Of a stretch of 64,000 nucleotides of DNA, positions 20,376 to 31,034 are shown piece after piece (within the stretch, counting starts at the first letter, position 1; the number at the start of each line of letters is the position of its first letter). A model generated the notes under the pieces. That model ran no database searches, was not told where the DNA came from, and saw only the letters and a program-made list of their open reading frames with translations. The DNA comes from an uncultured Paracoccaceae bacterium (GTDB lineage: Bacteria > Pseudomonadota > Alphaproteobacteria > Rhodobacterales > Rhodobacteraceae). The stretch is from contig CAKSTR010000008.1 of the NCBI GenBank assembly GCA_934500835.1, forward strand, positions 62,001 to 126,000, read 5' to 3'. Both the position numbers and the translations under genes were made by a program.

Positions 20376-22322
20376 ATGTCCTCATCCGCAGCCCTGCTTC
20401 CCCGTCTCCTGCTTTGCCTCTCGTTGTCCGCACCTCTGGGCGCGGGGACCGGTGCTGCCCTTGCCGACGACGCACAGTCGCTGCAGGCGGCGCTGGCGCT
20501 GGCCACCGGCAAGGATTGGCAGGCCGCGATGGCCGCCGCCCCGGCCGGGGTGGGGCGCGATCTGATCCTGTGGCAAAAGCTGCGCGCAGGCGAGGGCACG
20601 CTGGGCGAGTATGAGGATTTCCTCTCGCGTCGCGCCGACTGGCCCGGCCTGCCGTTCCTGAAGGAGAAGGGCGAGGAGGCTGCGGCCCGGTCCACCACGC
20701 CGGCGCGCGTCATCGCCTATTTCGGCCGCGACCTGCCGAAGTCCGCCAAGGGCGCCATTGCGCTGGTCTCGGCCCTGAAGGCCACCGGCCAGAACGATCT
20801 GGCCGAGACCGAGGCGATGCGGGCCTGGGTAGACCTTTCCTTCTCGGCCGAAGAGGAAGCCGGCCTTCTGGCACTGGAGCCGGACGCGCTGGCCAGCGTG
20901 CATCAGTTGCGGATGGACAATCTCTTGTGGAACGGCCGGCGGGCCGAGGCCCTGCGGATGCTGCCCCGGGTCAGCGCCGGCTGGCAGCGGCTGGCGGCGG
21001 CGCGGATCGGGCTGCGCGCGGACCAGAGCGGAACCACCGCGCTGATCGAGGCGGTGCCGCCCGCGCTGAAGGCCGATCCGGGGCTGGCCTATGAGCGGTT
21101 CCTGTGGCGGATGCGGCGCGATTCCTATGACGACGCGGTGCAGCTTTTGCTGGACACCCCGGCTGACCGGTTGGGCCATGCCGATCTCTGGGCCGACCGC
21201 CGGGCGCTGATGGCGCGCTGGCTGATGCGCAAGGACCGACCCAAGGACGCCTATCGCGTCGCTTCGCGCCACGGGCTGAGCGCGGGCGCCGACTATGCCG
21301 ATCTCGAGTTCCTCTCGGGTTTCATCGCGCTGCGCAAGCTGGGCGACCCCGACAGCGCAATCCGCCATTTCGGGCATCTGAAGGCGGGGGTGTCCACGCC
21401 GATCTCGGTCGCGCGGGCGGAATACTGGCTGGGCCGCGCGGAAGAGGCGGCAGGCCGCAACGACAGGGCGGCCGAACATTACGCCGCCGCGGCACGGCAC
21501 CAGACCGCCTATTATGGCTTGCTGGCGGCCGAAAGACTGGGCCAGTCGCTTGACCCGTTCCTTCTGGACAACACCCGGCCGGAGGACTGGCGCGGCGCGG
21601 GCTTCGCCAGGTCCTCGGTGCTGGAGGCTGCGCTTTTGCTGCAACGGGCCGGAGACCGGACCCTGGCCAAGCGGTTTTTCCTGCAGGTGGGAGAGAAGCT
21701 CGATGCCGCCGGCCTTGCGCAGCTGGCCGACCTTGCCCTGCAACTGGACGAGCCGCACATCGCCGTGCTGATCGGCAAGGCCGGGGCCGAGCGGGGCATC
21801 ATCATCCCGCGCGCCTATTACCCGGTGCCGGGCATGGTGCCGGACGGGCTTTCGGTCAGCCGGGCGCTGGCGCTGGCGATCTCGCGCCGCGAAAGCGAGT
21901 TCGATCCGGCGGCGCGGTCCCATGCCGATGCGCGCGGGCTGATGCAGGTGCTGCCCTCGACCGCGAAGATCGTGGCCAAAGAGCTGGAGCTGGAATTCGA
22001 GGCGTCAAAACTGATCGCCGACCCGGCTTTCAACGTGATCATCGGCTCGGCCTATCTTGCGAAGATGGTCAAGGATTTCGGACCGTCCATCGCGCTTGTG
22101 GCCTCGGGCTACAATGCGGGACCGAACCGCCCGAAACGCTGGATCGAGGAGTTCGGCGATCCGCGTCAGGAAAAGGTGGATGTGGTCGACTGGGTGGAGA
22201 CCATTCCCTTCGCGGAAACCCGCACCTATGTGATGCGGGTGGCGGAAGGCGTGGTGATCTACCGGGCCAAGCTGAAGGGGGCGGCCGGGCCGGTCCGGAT
22301 CACGGCGGAACTGAAGGGCTGA
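20376..22322 (+). CDS. Soluble lytic murein transglycosylase (Slt70-like)
   Basis: 648 residues from ATG at 20376. Cleaves the glycan strand of peptidoglycan to 1,6-anhydromuropeptides in the periplasm. A signal peptide (about residues 1-29, ending GAALA) is followed by a long alpha-helical U-domain of TPR-like repeats rich in Ala, Leu and Arg. A C-terminal SLT catalytic domain follows. The catalytic glutamate is in SRRESEFDP, followed by [13 protein letters not shown] and [23 protein letters not shown], the family motifs. Convergent with rlmH, with a palindrome between the two stops. Confidence 0.92.
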   Translation: MSSSAALLPRLLLCLSLSAPLGAGTGAALADDAQSLQAALALATGKDWQAAMAAAPAGVGRDLILWQKLRAGEGTLGEYEDFLSRRADWPGLPFLKEKGEEAAARSTTPARVIAYFGRDLPKSAKGAIALVSALKATGQNDLAETEAMRAWVDLSFSAEEEAGLLALEPDALASVHQLRMDNLLWNGRRAEALRMLPRVSAGWQRLAAARIGLRADQSGTTALIEAVPPALKADPGLAYERFLWRMRRDSYDDAVQLLLDTPADRLGHADLWADRRALMARWLMRKDRPKDAYRVASRHGLSAGADYADLEFLSGFIALRKLGDPDSAIRHFGHLKAGVSTPISVARAEYWLGRAEEAAGRNDRAAEHYAAAARHQTAYYGLLAAERLGQSLDPFLLDNTRPEDWRGAGFARSSVLEAALLLQRAGDRTLAKRFFLQVGEKLDAAGLAQLADLALQLDEPHIAVLIGKAGAERGIIIPRAYYPVPGMVPDGLSVSRALALAISRRESEFDPAARSHADARGLMQVLPSTAKIVAKELELEFEASKLIADPAFNVIIGSAYLAKMVKDFGPSIALVASGYNAGPNRPKRWIEEFGDPRQEKVDVVDWVETIPFAETRTYVMRVAEGVVIYRAKLKGAAGPVRITAELKG

Positions 22323-22326
22323 GGCA

Positions 22327-22347
22327 CGATTTTTCGACGAAAAATCG
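22327..22347. terminator. AT-rich palindrome between convergent slt-like gene and rlmH
   Basis: Perfect 10-bp arms CGATTTTTCG / CGAAAAATCG around a single A. It fits exactly between the two stop codons and, because of its symmetrical T/A runs, could terminate transcription from both sides. A near-identical element lies at 57424. Confidence 0.6.
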
Positions 22348-22349
22348 CG

Positions 22350-22820
22350 TCACGCCCGGTGGTAGGGCGAGCCGGCAAGGATCGTCGCGGCGCGATAAAG
22401 CTGTTCGGCCAGCATCACCCGCACCAGCATATGCGGCCAGACCATCGCGCCGAAGCTGATCGCCAGATCGGCGCGCGCGCGCAACGAGGGGTCGATTCCG
22501 TCTGCGCCGCCGATGACAAAAGCCGCATCCTGCCGCCCGCTGTCGCGCCACTGGGCCAGTTGTGCGGCGAAATCCGGCGAGGACATCTGCCTGCCGCGCT
22601 CATCAAGGATGCAGAGGACAGCACCTGCGGGCACCGCACGGGCCAGAAGCTCGGCCTCCGCCGCCATGCCTCCGCCGCGCTTGTCCTCGACCTCGTGCTC
22701 CTCGGACGGGCCAAGGCCAAGGGCACGGCCCGACTTGCCCAGGCGGGACAGGTAGTCGTCGACCAGCGCCCGTTCAGGCCCCGCCCGCAGCCGGCCCACG
22801 GCGCAAAGGTGCAGCCGCAT
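22350..22820 (-). CDS. rlmH: 23S rRNA (pseudouridine1915-N3)-methyltransferase RlmH
   Basis: 156 residues from ATG at 22820. SPOUT-family enzyme that N3-methylates pseudouridine 1915 in helix 69 of 23S rRNA. The knotted-fold motifs are present: LCILDERGRQMSSPDFAAQLAQW, AFVIGGADGIDPSLRARADLAISFGAMVWPHMLVRVMLAEQLYRA and the C-terminal SPYHR. Its ATG overlaps the rsfS stop (TGATG). The rsfS-rlmH pairing is conserved in most bacteria and supports both calls. Confidence 0.97.
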   Translation of the reverse strand: MRLHLCAVGRLRAGPERALVDDYLSRLGKSGRALGLGPSEEHEVEDKRGGGMAAEAELLARAVPAGAVLCILDERGRQMSSPDFAAQLAQWRDSGRQDAAFVIGGADGIDPSLRARADLAISFGAMVWPHMLVRVMLAEQLYRAATILAGSPYHRA

Positions 22821-23263
22821 CAGCCCTGCGAGACGGGCCGCGCCGGGGCCTGTCCGGCCGGCATCCACATCTTTTCAAGCTGATAGAAGTCGCGGACCTC
22901 GGGGCGGAAGACATGGACGATGACATCGCCGCTGTCGATCAGCACCCAGTCGCCGGTTTCCTTGCCTTCCATCTTGGCGCCGATGCGGAAATCCTGCTTC
23001 AGCCGGTCCGCCAGCTTTTCCGAGATGGCGGCGACCTGACGGCTGGAGCGGCCCGAACAGATCACCATGTAATCCGCCACATCCGAGCGGCCGCGCAGGT
23101 CGATCTGCACGACATCCTCGGCCTTGTCGTCATCGACCGAGGCCAGCACGGCGGCCAGAACCTGTTCCGAGGTGTAATCGGCGGGGGCAGGGCGCCCCTC
23201 GCGCGGGCCGACCGGCAATCCGGTCGCAGGGTCAGAGTGAGACAGGACGTGGGTCCTCCGCAT
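22820..23263 (-). CDS. rsfS: Ribosome silencing factor RsfS
   Basis: 147 residues from ATG at 23263. Binds L14 of the 50S subunit and blocks subunit joining in starvation. The DUF143/Iojap domain is clear: VLASVDDDKAEDVVQIDLRGRSDVADYMVICSGRSSRQVAAISEKLADRLK, then GDWVLIDSGDVIVHVFRPEVRDFYQLEKMW. About 25 N-terminal residues before the domain are poorly conserved, so the true start could be slightly downstream. A plausible promoter lies about 40 bases upstream. Confidence 0.95.
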   Translation of the reverse strand: MRRTHVLSHSDPATGLPVGPREGRPAPADYTSEQVLAAVLASVDDDKAEDVVQIDLRGRSDVADYMVICSGRSSRQVAAISEKLADRLKQDFRIGAKMEGKETGDWVLIDSGDVIVHVFRPEVRDFYQLEKMWMPAGQAPARPVSQG

Positions 23264-23300
23264 GGCGCGCCGATCCGGCCCCGGCGCAGGGTCTGCCGGA

Positions 23301-23329
23301 AGGGTAACGCTCAATGACGTCAATCTCAA
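23301..23329 (-). promoter_or_regulatory. Candidate promoter of rsfS-rlmH
   Basis: On the reverse strand TTGAGA (-35) and TACCCT (-10) are separated by 17 bases, with the palindrome TGACGTCA inside the spacer. The -10 lies 38 bases before the rsfS ATG. Recognised by eye only. Confidence 0.35.
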
Positions 23330-23478
23330 CACGATCCGGGAAGCGCGGGCGGATAGCGCCGAATCGCCGCGGATGCAAGGGCGGCTCTTGCCGGATGCGG
23401 TGAAATGAATGAGCGCCTTGCGGCGCAAGCCTGTTGTCTCGCCTCTGCGCGTTCCGCGCAACCGGCTCGGGATTCTGC

Positions 23479-23575
23479 CTCCGGCGGGGATATTTTGGAC
23501 CAGGTGAACGGGGCAGGTTTCTTCCCGCTCATTCACCTGGTCCAAATATCCTCGGGGTTTGGGGGTGAAGCCCCC
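23479..23575. repeat. Intergenic repeat, full copy C
   Basis: Inverted arms GGATATTTTGGACCAGGTGA (from 23488) and TCACCTGGTCCAAATATCC (to 23551) match except for one extra T, around a 23-base loop. The left flank is CTCCGGCGG. The right flank carries a GGGGG-TGAAG-CCCCC hairpin (23561-23575). Copies D and E have the same order of parts. It lies in the 607-base gap between rsfS and leuC. Apart from a candidate short ORF, I see no gene in that gap. Confidence 0.8.
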
Positions 23576-23702
23576 ATCAGGCGACGCCGGCACCGGGCGA
23601 TCCGGCCAGCCGCCACGAGAAAGGTTTGCGGCGGCAGCCGCGCAACTGATTTGGGGGAACGCGGGCTTGAAGGGCGGGCCGGAAAGGCGTATTTCCCCAG
23701 TC

Positions 23703-23795
23703 ATGCAAGGGTTCATCTATTTCAACATCACCGATCATGCGCGGCTTCCGGCCCGCTTCTTCGGCATGACCCGCACCATCCTGGCCCGACTTTAA
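23703..23795 (+). CDS. Candidate 30-residue leader ORF upstream of leuC
   Basis: An ATG at 23703 opens a 30-codon frame (MQGFIYFNITDHARLPARFF then GMTRTILARL) ending TAA 75 bases before leuC. It contains three leucines and four isoleucines but no run of leucine codons, so a classic leucine attenuator is not evident. The upstream AAGG is too far away to be a strong ribosome binding site. It may be a real short protein, a regulatory uORF, or chance. Confidence 0.3.
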   Translation: MQGFIYFNITDHARLPARFFGMTRTILARL

Positions 23796-23870
23796 GCCGC
23801 CGGCACCGCCTGCGTGGGCGGCCCCTCCACGCATCCCCATTCCCAAGCCCGTAAGCCAAGGATCCCGGCC

Positions 23871-25292
<1,422 letters not shown>

Positions 25293-25295
25293 GCA

Positions 25296-25676
25296 ATGGC
25301 AATCAAGGTGACACCGCTGCGCGTCATCGCGCTGATCCTCGGCCTGTTGGTTGCCGTGGCGGTGTCGCTTTATGCCCTTGGCATCAGCCCGCTTGACAAG
25401 TTCTGCCGCAAGGTGGTGGCCGAGGCCGCCATCCTGCCCGATACCGTCCATGTCTCTGCCTGTCAGTCCAACATCAACAACGGCGCGGTCACGCGGCTCT
25501 TCTCGGCTTCGGTGAGCGGGGACGAATTGCGGATCTTCATGACCGCGCAGGGACTGCCCGAGGATGTCCAGGCCGCTGCGCTGCAATCGCAGCGGATCGA
25601 CTGGGACAAGGATGGCGGCAAGGCGGCAATGGATTGGGCCGAGGGCGTGCTTTCATACTCATTCCAACGGAATTGA
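25296..25676 (+). CDS. Membrane-anchored hypothetical protein between leuC and leuD
   Basis: 126 residues starting 4 bases after the leuC stop. One N-terminal hydrophobic segment ([20 protein letters not shown], about residues 10-29) acts as an anchor or uncleaved signal. A soluble domain of about 95 residues follows with two cysteines (FCRK, SACQS) and no motif I recognise. It is tightly placed between leuC and leuD (31 bases to leuD), so it is almost certainly co-translated with them. Codon use looks like that of its neighbours. I cannot assign a function; nothing in it suggests a leucine-pathway enzyme. Confidence 0.75.
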   Translation: MAIKVTPLRVIALILGLLVAVAVSLYALGISPLDKFCRKVVAEAAILPDTVHVSACQSNINNGAVTRLFSASVSGDELRIFMTAQGLPEDVQAAALQSQRIDWDKDGGKAAMDWAEGVLSYSFQRN

Positions 25677-25707
25677 CCGCCCCTGTGCGGTTCCAGGAGA
25701 CCTGAAA

Positions 25708-26313
25708 ATGGACAAGTTCACCACCCTGACCGGCATTGCGGCGCCCATGCCGCTGGTCAATATCGACACCGACATGATCATCCCCAAGCAGTTCCTGAAG
25801 ACGATCCAGCGATCGGGCCTTGGCAAGAACCTGTTCGACGAGATGCGCTATACGCAGGACGGGGCCGAGATCCCGGATTTCGTGCTGAACCAGCCGGCCT
25901 ATCGCAAGTCGCAGATCATCGTGGCCGGTGACAACTTCGGTTGTGGGTCGTCGCGCGAGCATGCGCCCTGGGCGCTGCTGGATTTCGGCATCCGTGCCGT
26001 GATCAGCACCTCTTTCGCGGACATCTTCTTCAACAACTGCTTCAAGAATGGCATCCTGCCGGTCGTGTTGCCGCAGGAAGCCGTCGACTACCTGATGGAC
26101 GATGCCCGCAAGGGCGAGAACGCCCGCCAGACCATCGACCTTGAAAGCCAGACCGTGACCGCCTCGGACGGCAAGTCGTTCCCCTTTGAGGTGGACGCCT
26201 TCAAGAAGCACTGCCTGATCAACGGGCTGGACGATATCGGCCTGACCATGGAGAAGGGGGCCTCGATCGATTTCTACGAGGCGCGGACCGCGACCCTGCG
26301 CCCCTGGACATAA
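25708..26313 (+). CDS. leuD: 3-isopropylmalate dehydratase small subunit
   Basis: 201 residues from ATG at 25708 with CAGGAGA as ribosome binding site. Swivelling domain of the LeuCD hydro-lyase. Diagnostic segments: [33 protein letters not shown] and [46 protein letters not shown]. Length is as expected. A strong hairpin terminator follows 23 bases downstream. Confidence 0.98.
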   Translation: MDKFTTLTGIAAPMPLVNIDTDMIIPKQFLKTIQRSGLGKNLFDEMRYTQDGAEIPDFVLNQPAYRKSQIIVAGDNFGCGSSREHAPWALLDFGIRAVISTSFADIFFNNCFKNGILPVVLPQEAVDYLMDDARKGENARQTIDLESQTVTASDGKSFPFEVDAFKKHCLINGLDDIGLTMEKGASIDFYEARTATLRPWT

Positions 26314-26335
26314 CTCTGCCGAAACCGGCATGCGG

Positions 26336-26357
26336 CGCCCGGCCAGCAGGCCGGGCG
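26336..26357 (+). terminator. Terminator after leuD
   Basis: Perfect 9-bp stem CGCCCGGCC / GGCCGGGCG with AGCA loop, followed by TCTTGCGTTT. Ends the leuC-leuD transcript. Confidence 0.8.
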
Positions 26358-26777
26358 TCTTGCGTTTCGGGCAGGAGCAAGGGTGGCGGTGTGAATGCTT
26401 GAGGTTGTATTTATTTAATTGACGCAAATCCTGATGGAGTGGCACCCTGATCCTGTCGCGCCGTCGGCAAGGGTGCCGGCCTCTCCGCTTGAGGCTGAAA
26501 TACTCGAGTCCACAACATCTTGCGTTCTGCCATCTTTTCGCCTCAATCCCGCCCCGGAACCTCCGCGACTTTGATTCAATCCTGCAACAGTGTCGCCCCG
26601 AAAGCGCCACTCCGTTGTGGATATGCTTGCTGGAAGGTTGCCAGGTTCGGCGAAAGAAGGCACAAATTGGGCAAGATTGAGGCAATCCGCCACAATGTGC
26701 GGGATTTCGTTGGAACAAGGGCGCGGCATCGTATCGCGTTCGTCCATGTCGAGGGTGCAAAGGTAGTGGTTTCCCGG
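26358..26777 (+). other. AT-richer non-coding leader upstream of the 27-kb membrane protein gene
   Basis: About 420 bases with no supported gene. The start (about 26395-26425, TTGTATTTATTTAATTGACG) is markedly AT-rich against the surroundings and could be a promoter, but no confident -35/-10 pair stands out. Open frames here lack a coding look. Nothing else recognised. Confidence 0.3.
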
Positions 26778-27602
26778 ATGACCGGCGCCTTGGTGCGCGC
26801 CTTTCTGGTGATGGTGCTTGTCGCCACGCCCTCGGTGATCCTGCCGGGGATCGGAACCGATACGAAACAGATGGTGGCCCTTGTCGCGCTTTTCGCGGGC
26901 GGGCTGACCTTTGCCGAATACAACGCCACCTTCCCCAGCCTTGTCGAATTCCGCGATGCGCCGCCCTTCAACCGGGTGCGCTTCCTGATGCTGTTCGCCA
27001 TTGTCTTCACGCTGTCGGTCATCGCCTCGGCCAAGGCCAGCGATGCCGCCTTTCCGCGCCTGTTCGAGGCGCTGGCCATTCTGATCGGCCACTCGTTGGA
27101 CTTTCCCTATTCGCCGGTGCGGCTGGCCACGCTGATGATGGCTGACGGTGCGTCGGAAAGCCAGGTGGTCGCGGTGCGCACGGCTGCCGGCACCGCCTAT
27201 ATCCTGTCGCTGCTCTCGCTCGCCTTCTTCGTGCTGATCTTCAAGCTGCGCGGCTGGCCTGCCCGCAATCACGCCTTCAACGTCTGGGTCAACCTGCCCA
27301 CCTTCGAGCCGACGACCGGTGGCGACGTCGTCGACCGGCTGGTGCGGGACGCGCGGGCGAACCTTGCGCTTGGTGCGCTTTTGCCCTTCCTTATTCCGGC
27401 CGTGGTCAGCCTGGCCTCGGTCGGATTCGAGCCGCTGACGCTGACCTCGCCGCAAACCCTGATCTGGACGATGACAGCATGGGCCTTCCTGCCGGCCAGC
27501 CTTCTGATGCGTGGAATTGCCATGGGCCGCATCGCCACGATGATCCGAGAGAAGCGGGAGCAGAACGGAGCCGTATCGGGCGCGGCTGTCGTCGCGGGCT
27601 GA
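26778..27602 (+). CDS. Polytopic membrane protein of unknown function
   Basis: 274 residues from ATG at 26778; a GTG at 26766 has a better placed AAAGG and may be the true start. About six hydrophobic segments are visible (for example ALVRAFLVMVLVATPSVILPG, FLMLFAIVFTLSVIASAKA, TAYILSLLSLAFFVLIFKL). The FAEYNATFPSLVEFRDAPPFNR and GHSLDFPYSPVRL loops look conserved, as in a Rhodobacterales family of unknown function. The C-terminus overlaps the following exonuclease/endonuclease/phosphatase-fold gene, so the two are likely co-expressed. No catalytic motif seen. Confidence 0.7.
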   Translation: MTGALVRAFLVMVLVATPSVILPGIGTDTKQMVALVALFAGGLTFAEYNATFPSLVEFRDAPPFNRVRFLMLFAIVFTLSVIASAKASDAAFPRLFEALAILIGHSLDFPYSPVRLATLMMADGASESQVVAVRTAAGTAYILSLLSLAFFVLIFKLRGWPARNHAFNVWVNLPTFEPTTGGDVVDRLVRDARANLALGALLPFLIPAVVSLASVGFEPLTLTSPQTLIWTMTAWAFLPASLLMRGIAMGRIATMIREKREQNGAVSGAAVVAG

Positions 27603-28651
27603 TCGCGGCGCTGGCGCTTTGGCTGGCCAGCCCTGCGGGGGCCGAGACGCTGCGGATTGCCACATGGAACAGCAATCTGACCCGGGAGGGCCCGGGCTTG
27701 CTGGCCCGTGACATCGCGAAGGGCGGCGATTCGCAGGTCGAGGCCGCGCTGCAGGTGATTGCCGCGCTGGATGCCGATGTGGTCCTGCTGACATCAGTGG
27801 ACTACGACCGCGGTCTGGTGGCGCTGTCGCTTCTGCAGGATCGGCTGGCGCGGATGGGGCACCCCTATCCGCATCTTTTCGCGCTGCGGCCGAACACCGG
27901 GATGGCAACCGGGCTTGACCTTGATGATGACGGCCGGGAGGGAGAGCCCGAGGACGCGCAGGGTTGGGGCCGCTTTGCCGGCGAGGGCGGCATGGCGATC
28001 CTGTCGCGGCTGCCGGTCGAGTCCGGGACCGTCCGCGATTTCTCGGGGTTTCTCTGGACGGAGCTGCCCGGCAGCCTGATCCCGCCCGCAACCCGCCCCG
28101 AGGTGGCGGCGGTCCAGCGGCTGTCCTCAACCGGGCATTGGGATGTGCCGGTGATCACCGCCGCCGGCCCGCTGCATCTTCTGGCCTTCCACGCCACTCC
28201 GCCGGTGTTTGACGGCCCCGAGGACCGAAACGGCCGCCGCAACCACGATGAGATCGCCTTCTGGACGCAGTTCCTTGACGGCACCCTGCCGGCGAGGCCG
28301 CCCGCCGCGCCCTTCGTCGTGCTGGGCGATGCCAATCTGGATGCGCTGGACGGCGACGGGCTGACCGGGGGCATTCTGGCGCTGCTTGGTCACCCCGCCC
28401 TGCAGGACCCGCAGCCGAAGGGAAGCCATGGCCGGACCGAGACCGGCCAGAAAGGCGATCCGGCGCTGGACACAGCACTTTATGATTTCGGCGGCTTGCG
28501 GGTGGATTATGTCCTGCCCTCGGTCGGGCTGACGGTGACGGCCTCCGGTGTGATGTGGCCGCCCATGGATGACCCGTTCGCGGCAGTGCTGGCGAAGGCC
28601 TCGCGCCATGCGCCGGTCTGGATCGAGGTGGAGATTTCCGGCACCAATTGA
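27479..28651 (+). CDS. Exported endonuclease/exonuclease/phosphatase-fold hydrolase
   Basis: EEP-superfamily protein; the folded part starts at ETLRIATWNSNL and is preceded by a hydrophobic Ala/Leu signal-like stretch (LIAALALWLASPAGA). EEP motifs present: ATWN, GDANLDALDGDG, RVDYVLPS and the C-terminal SRHAPVWIEV with the catalytic histidine. Phosphodiesterase activity on nucleic acid or lipid is likely; the substrate is unknown. The start is problematic. The only ATG (27479) adds 40 unconvincing residues inside the upstream gene, while the natural signal peptide start near 27599 has only a CTG codon, placed exactly over the upstream stop. Non-canonical initiation or coupling is possible. 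Confidence 0.75.
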   Translation: MGLPAGQPSDAWNCHGPHRHDDPREAGAERSRIGRGCRRGLIAALALWLASPAGAETLRIATWNSNLTREGPGLLARDIAKGGDSQVEAALQVIAALDADVVLLTSVDYDRGLVALSLLQDRLARMGHPYPHLFALRPNTGMATGLDLDDDGREGEPEDAQGWGRFAGEGGMAILSRLPVESGTVRDFSGFLWTELPGSLIPPATRPEVAAVQRLSSTGHWDVPVITAAGPLHLLAFHATPPVFDGPEDRNGRRNHDEIAFWTQFLDGTLPARPPAAPFVVLGDANLDALDGDGLTGGILALLGHPALQDPQPKGSHGRTETGQKGDPALDTALYDFGGLRVDYVLPSVGLTVTASGVMWPPMDDPFAAVLAKASRHAPVWIEVEISGTN

Positions 28652-28716
28652 GCGGCTGCCGCCGCGTTGCCTTTCGCCGGAGGCGGACGCATCGCCTTTG
28701 GCTTGCGGCGGCTGAT

Positions 28717-28820
28717 GGGGGCATTCTGCCCCCAAACCCCCTGAGGATATTTTCGGACAGAAAATGGAAAGATCATGTCCCCATTTTCTGTCTGAAAATA
28801 TCCCCGCCGGAGGCTCCTGC
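28717..28820. repeat. Intergenic repeat, full copy D
   Basis: GGGGGCA-TTC-TGCCCCC hairpin (28717-28733) followed by 23-base arms (28745-28767 and 28781-28803) that pair with a single mismatch around a 13-base loop. The outer ends are GGATATTT and AAATATCC, then CCGCCGGAGGCTC. Same architecture as copies C and E. It occupies the gap before leuB. Confidence 0.85.
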
Positions 28821-28915
28821 ATCTGCCCCCGCGCAGCGGCCGGCCCTTCCGTCCTTGACCGCGCCACAGGCTTTGGCTAGGCCAGCCGCGACCGCTTTTT
28901 CCCAAGGATTCTGCC

Positions 28916-30022
28916 ATGGCAAACCGCTCTCTCCTGATCCTCGCCGGCGACGGCATCGGCCCCGAAGTCATGGCCGAGGTGAAGAAGATCATCAGCTGGA
29001 TGGGCACCGCGCGCGGCATCGCCATCGACGTGTCCGAGGATCTGGTCGGCGGCGCCGCCTATGATGCCCATGGCACGCCGCTGACCGATGCCACCATGGC
29101 GCGCGCGCAAGAGGTGGATGCCGTTCTTCTGGGGGCCGTGGGCGGGCCGAAATACGACAAGCTGGATTTCTCGGTGAAGCCCGAGCGTGGCCTTCTGCGG
29201 CTGCGCAAGGAGATGGATCTGTTCTCGAACCTGCGCCCGGCGCAATGCTTCGACGCGCTGGCCGATTTCTCGTCGCTGAAGCGCGAGGTGGTGGCCGGGC
29301 TGGATATCGTGATCGTGCGCGAGCTGACCTCGGGCGTCTATTTCGGCGAGCCGCGCGGCATCTTCCAGGAAGGCAATGAGCGCGTCGGGATCAATACCCA
29401 GCGTTACACAGAATCCGAGATTGCCCGTGTGGCGAAATCGGCTTTTGAACTGGCCCGCCGCCGCAACAACAAGGTCTGCTCGATGGAGAAGGCCAATGTG
29501 ATGGAATCCGGCATCCTGTGGCGCGAGGTGGTGCAGGAAGTGCATGACCGCGATTACCCGGATGTCGAACTGTCGCACATGTATGCCGATGCCGGCGCCA
29601 TGCAGCTGTGCCGCTGGCCCAAGCAGTTCGACGTCATCGTGACCGACAACCTGTTTGGCGATCTTTTGTCCGATGCCGCCGCCATGCTGACCGGCTCTCT
29701 GGGCATGCTGCCCTCGGCCAGCCTCGGGGCGCCGATGGCCAATGGTCGTCCGAAGGCGATGTATGAGCCGGTCCATGGTTCGGCCCCCGACATTGCCGGT
29801 CAGGGCAAGGCCAACCCGATCGCCTGCATCCTGTCGTTCGCCATGGCGCTGCGCTACAGCTTCGATCTGGGCGACGAGGCCACGCGGGTCGAGCAGGCGG
29901 TGGAAAAGGTGCTGGCCGACGGGCTGCGCACGGCCGATCTCTTGGGCCCCGAGGGCGGCTCGCCCATCGGCACCGCGGCCATGGGCGATGCCATCGTGGC
30001 GGCGCTGGACGCCAGCCTCTGA
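28916..30022 (+). CDS. leuB: 3-isopropylmalate dehydrogenase
   Basis: 368 residues. Oxidative decarboxylation of 3-isopropylmalate in leucine synthesis, NAD-dependent. Motifs: [20 protein letters not shown], the arginine substrate cluster [19 protein letters not shown] and [31 protein letters not shown], and the metal-binding aspartates in [27 protein letters not shown]. The cofactor site [20 protein letters not shown] follows. Terminated by a GC hairpin with TTTT. Confidence 0.98.
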   Translation: MANRSLLILAGDGIGPEVMAEVKKIISWMGTARGIAIDVSEDLVGGAAYDAHGTPLTDATMARAQEVDAVLLGAVGGPKYDKLDFSVKPERGLLRLRKEMDLFSNLRPAQCFDALADFSSLKREVVAGLDIVIVRELTSGVYFGEPRGIFQEGNERVGINTQRYTESEIARVAKSAFELARRRNNKVCSMEKANVMESGILWREVVQEVHDRDYPDVELSHMYADAGAMQLCRWPKQFDVIVTDNLFGDLLSDAAAMLTGSLGMLPSASLGAPMANGRPKAMYEPVHGSAPDIAGQGKANPIACILSFAMALRYSFDLGDEATRVEQAVEKVLADGLRTADLLGPEGGSPIGTAAMGDAIVAALDASL

Positions 30023-30035
30023 GGTCTTGACCAAA

Positions 30036-30064
30036 GGCGGCGCAATCCCGCGCCGCCGCGTTTT
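30036..30064 (+). terminator. Terminator after leuB
   Basis: 8-bp stem GGCGGCGC / GCGCCGCC with AATCCC loop, followed by GCGTTTT. Fourteen bases after the leuB stop. Confidence 0.85.
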
Positions 30065-30084
30065 CCGCTGCCGGACCGATTGCC

Positions 30085-30963
30085 ATGGCGCTTCCCCCAA
30101 CTCTGACCGGCGCGGGGCTTGGCCTTGTGGCGTTCGGGGCCTATTCGGCCTATGACGTCTCGGCCAAGCTTCTGGGCAGCGCCTATCATCCCCTGCAGAT
30201 CATTGCCGCCGGCGGGCTGATGATCATGCCGCTTCTGCTGATCTATGCGCTGCTGGACCGTGGCACCGGATCGCTGCGGCCGGTGCGGCCCGGGCTGATG
30301 GCCTTGCGCGCGGTCGGCACCATCCTGAACTTTGTCTGTGGCGTCACCGCCTTCATCCTGCTGCCCCTGGCCGAGGCCTATGTGATCTTCTTCACGATGC
30401 CCCTGTTCATCGCCCTGCTGGCGGTGCCGGTTCTGGGCGAGAGGCTGGACCCGATCCGGGGCTTTGCCGTGCTTCTGGGCCTTGCCGGCGTGGTGATCGC
30501 GCTGGACCCGACGGCCACGCCCTTGTCGCTTGGGCATCTGCTGGCCCTGACCGGATCGCTGGTTGGCGCGATGAACTATGTCATCATCCGCAAGACCGGC
30601 GCGGTGGAGCGGACGGCCGTCATGCTGATCTGGCCGCAGGTGGCGCTGTTCCTTTTCGTCGCGGCGACCATGCCCTTCGTCTACCGCCCGATGCCGATTG
30701 CGCATCTGGGTCTGGCGGTGCTGATGGCGCTGGCGTTGCTGCTGGGGATGCTGGCCATCCTTGCTGCCTATCGACGCGCTCCGGCCATTGTCGTGGCGCC
30801 GATGCAATATTCGCAGATCATCTGGGCCGGGGTCCTTGGTGCCCTGCTCTTTGACGAGGAGATGGGCCGCGGCACGTTTTTCGGCGCTGTGCTGATTGCC
30901 GTGGCCGGCCTGTTGGTCGTTGCCCGGCAGGACCGCCCGGCCACCGCCCCCGGAAGGGTCTGA
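30085..30963 (+). CDS. EamA/DMT family transporter (first of a tandem pair)
   Basis: 292 residues, ten hydrophobic segments in two EamA repeats. Shares PFVYRPMP-(I/V)-x-HLGL, APMQYSQI-(I/L)-WA and LLFDEE with the transporter at 31289, so the two are paralogues from a local duplication. The SAYDVSAKLLGSAYHPLQIIAAGG start is typical of the Rhodobacterales S-adenosylmethionine-uptake-like/EamA proteins, but substrate specificity cannot be read from sequence. The next open frame encodes a small exported peptide, then the paralogue. Confidence 0.85.
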   Translation: MALPPTLTGAGLGLVAFGAYSAYDVSAKLLGSAYHPLQIIAAGGLMIMPLLLIYALLDRGTGSLRPVRPGLMALRAVGTILNFVCGVTAFILLPLAEAYVIFFTMPLFIALLAVPVLGERLDPIRGFAVLLGLAGVVIALDPTATPLSLGHLLALTGSLVGAMNYVIIRKTGAVERTAVMLIWPQVALFLFVAATMPFVYRPMPIAHLGLAVLMALALLLGMLAILAAYRRAPAIVVAPMQYSQIIWAGVLGALLFDEEMGRGTFFGAVLIAVAGLLVVARQDRPATAPGRV

Positions 30964-31034
30964 GCAGATCACGGTTGCGTGAGGTCGGGTGGCGGGGTAC
31001 CGATTTGCCATCCGATCCTGCCCAGAGGTAACCC

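Noticed and set aside
23301..23575. CRISPR-like repeat
   Set aside because: The inverted repeat has a single unit with no direct repetition or spacers.
26489..26680. Short ORF in the gap after leuD
   Set aside because: No ribosome binding site or recognisable domain. Its composition does not look coding, so the gap is described as non-coding.
28916..29100. Selenocysteine or recoding event in leuB
   Set aside because: The frame is uninterrupted and complete from ATG to TGA.
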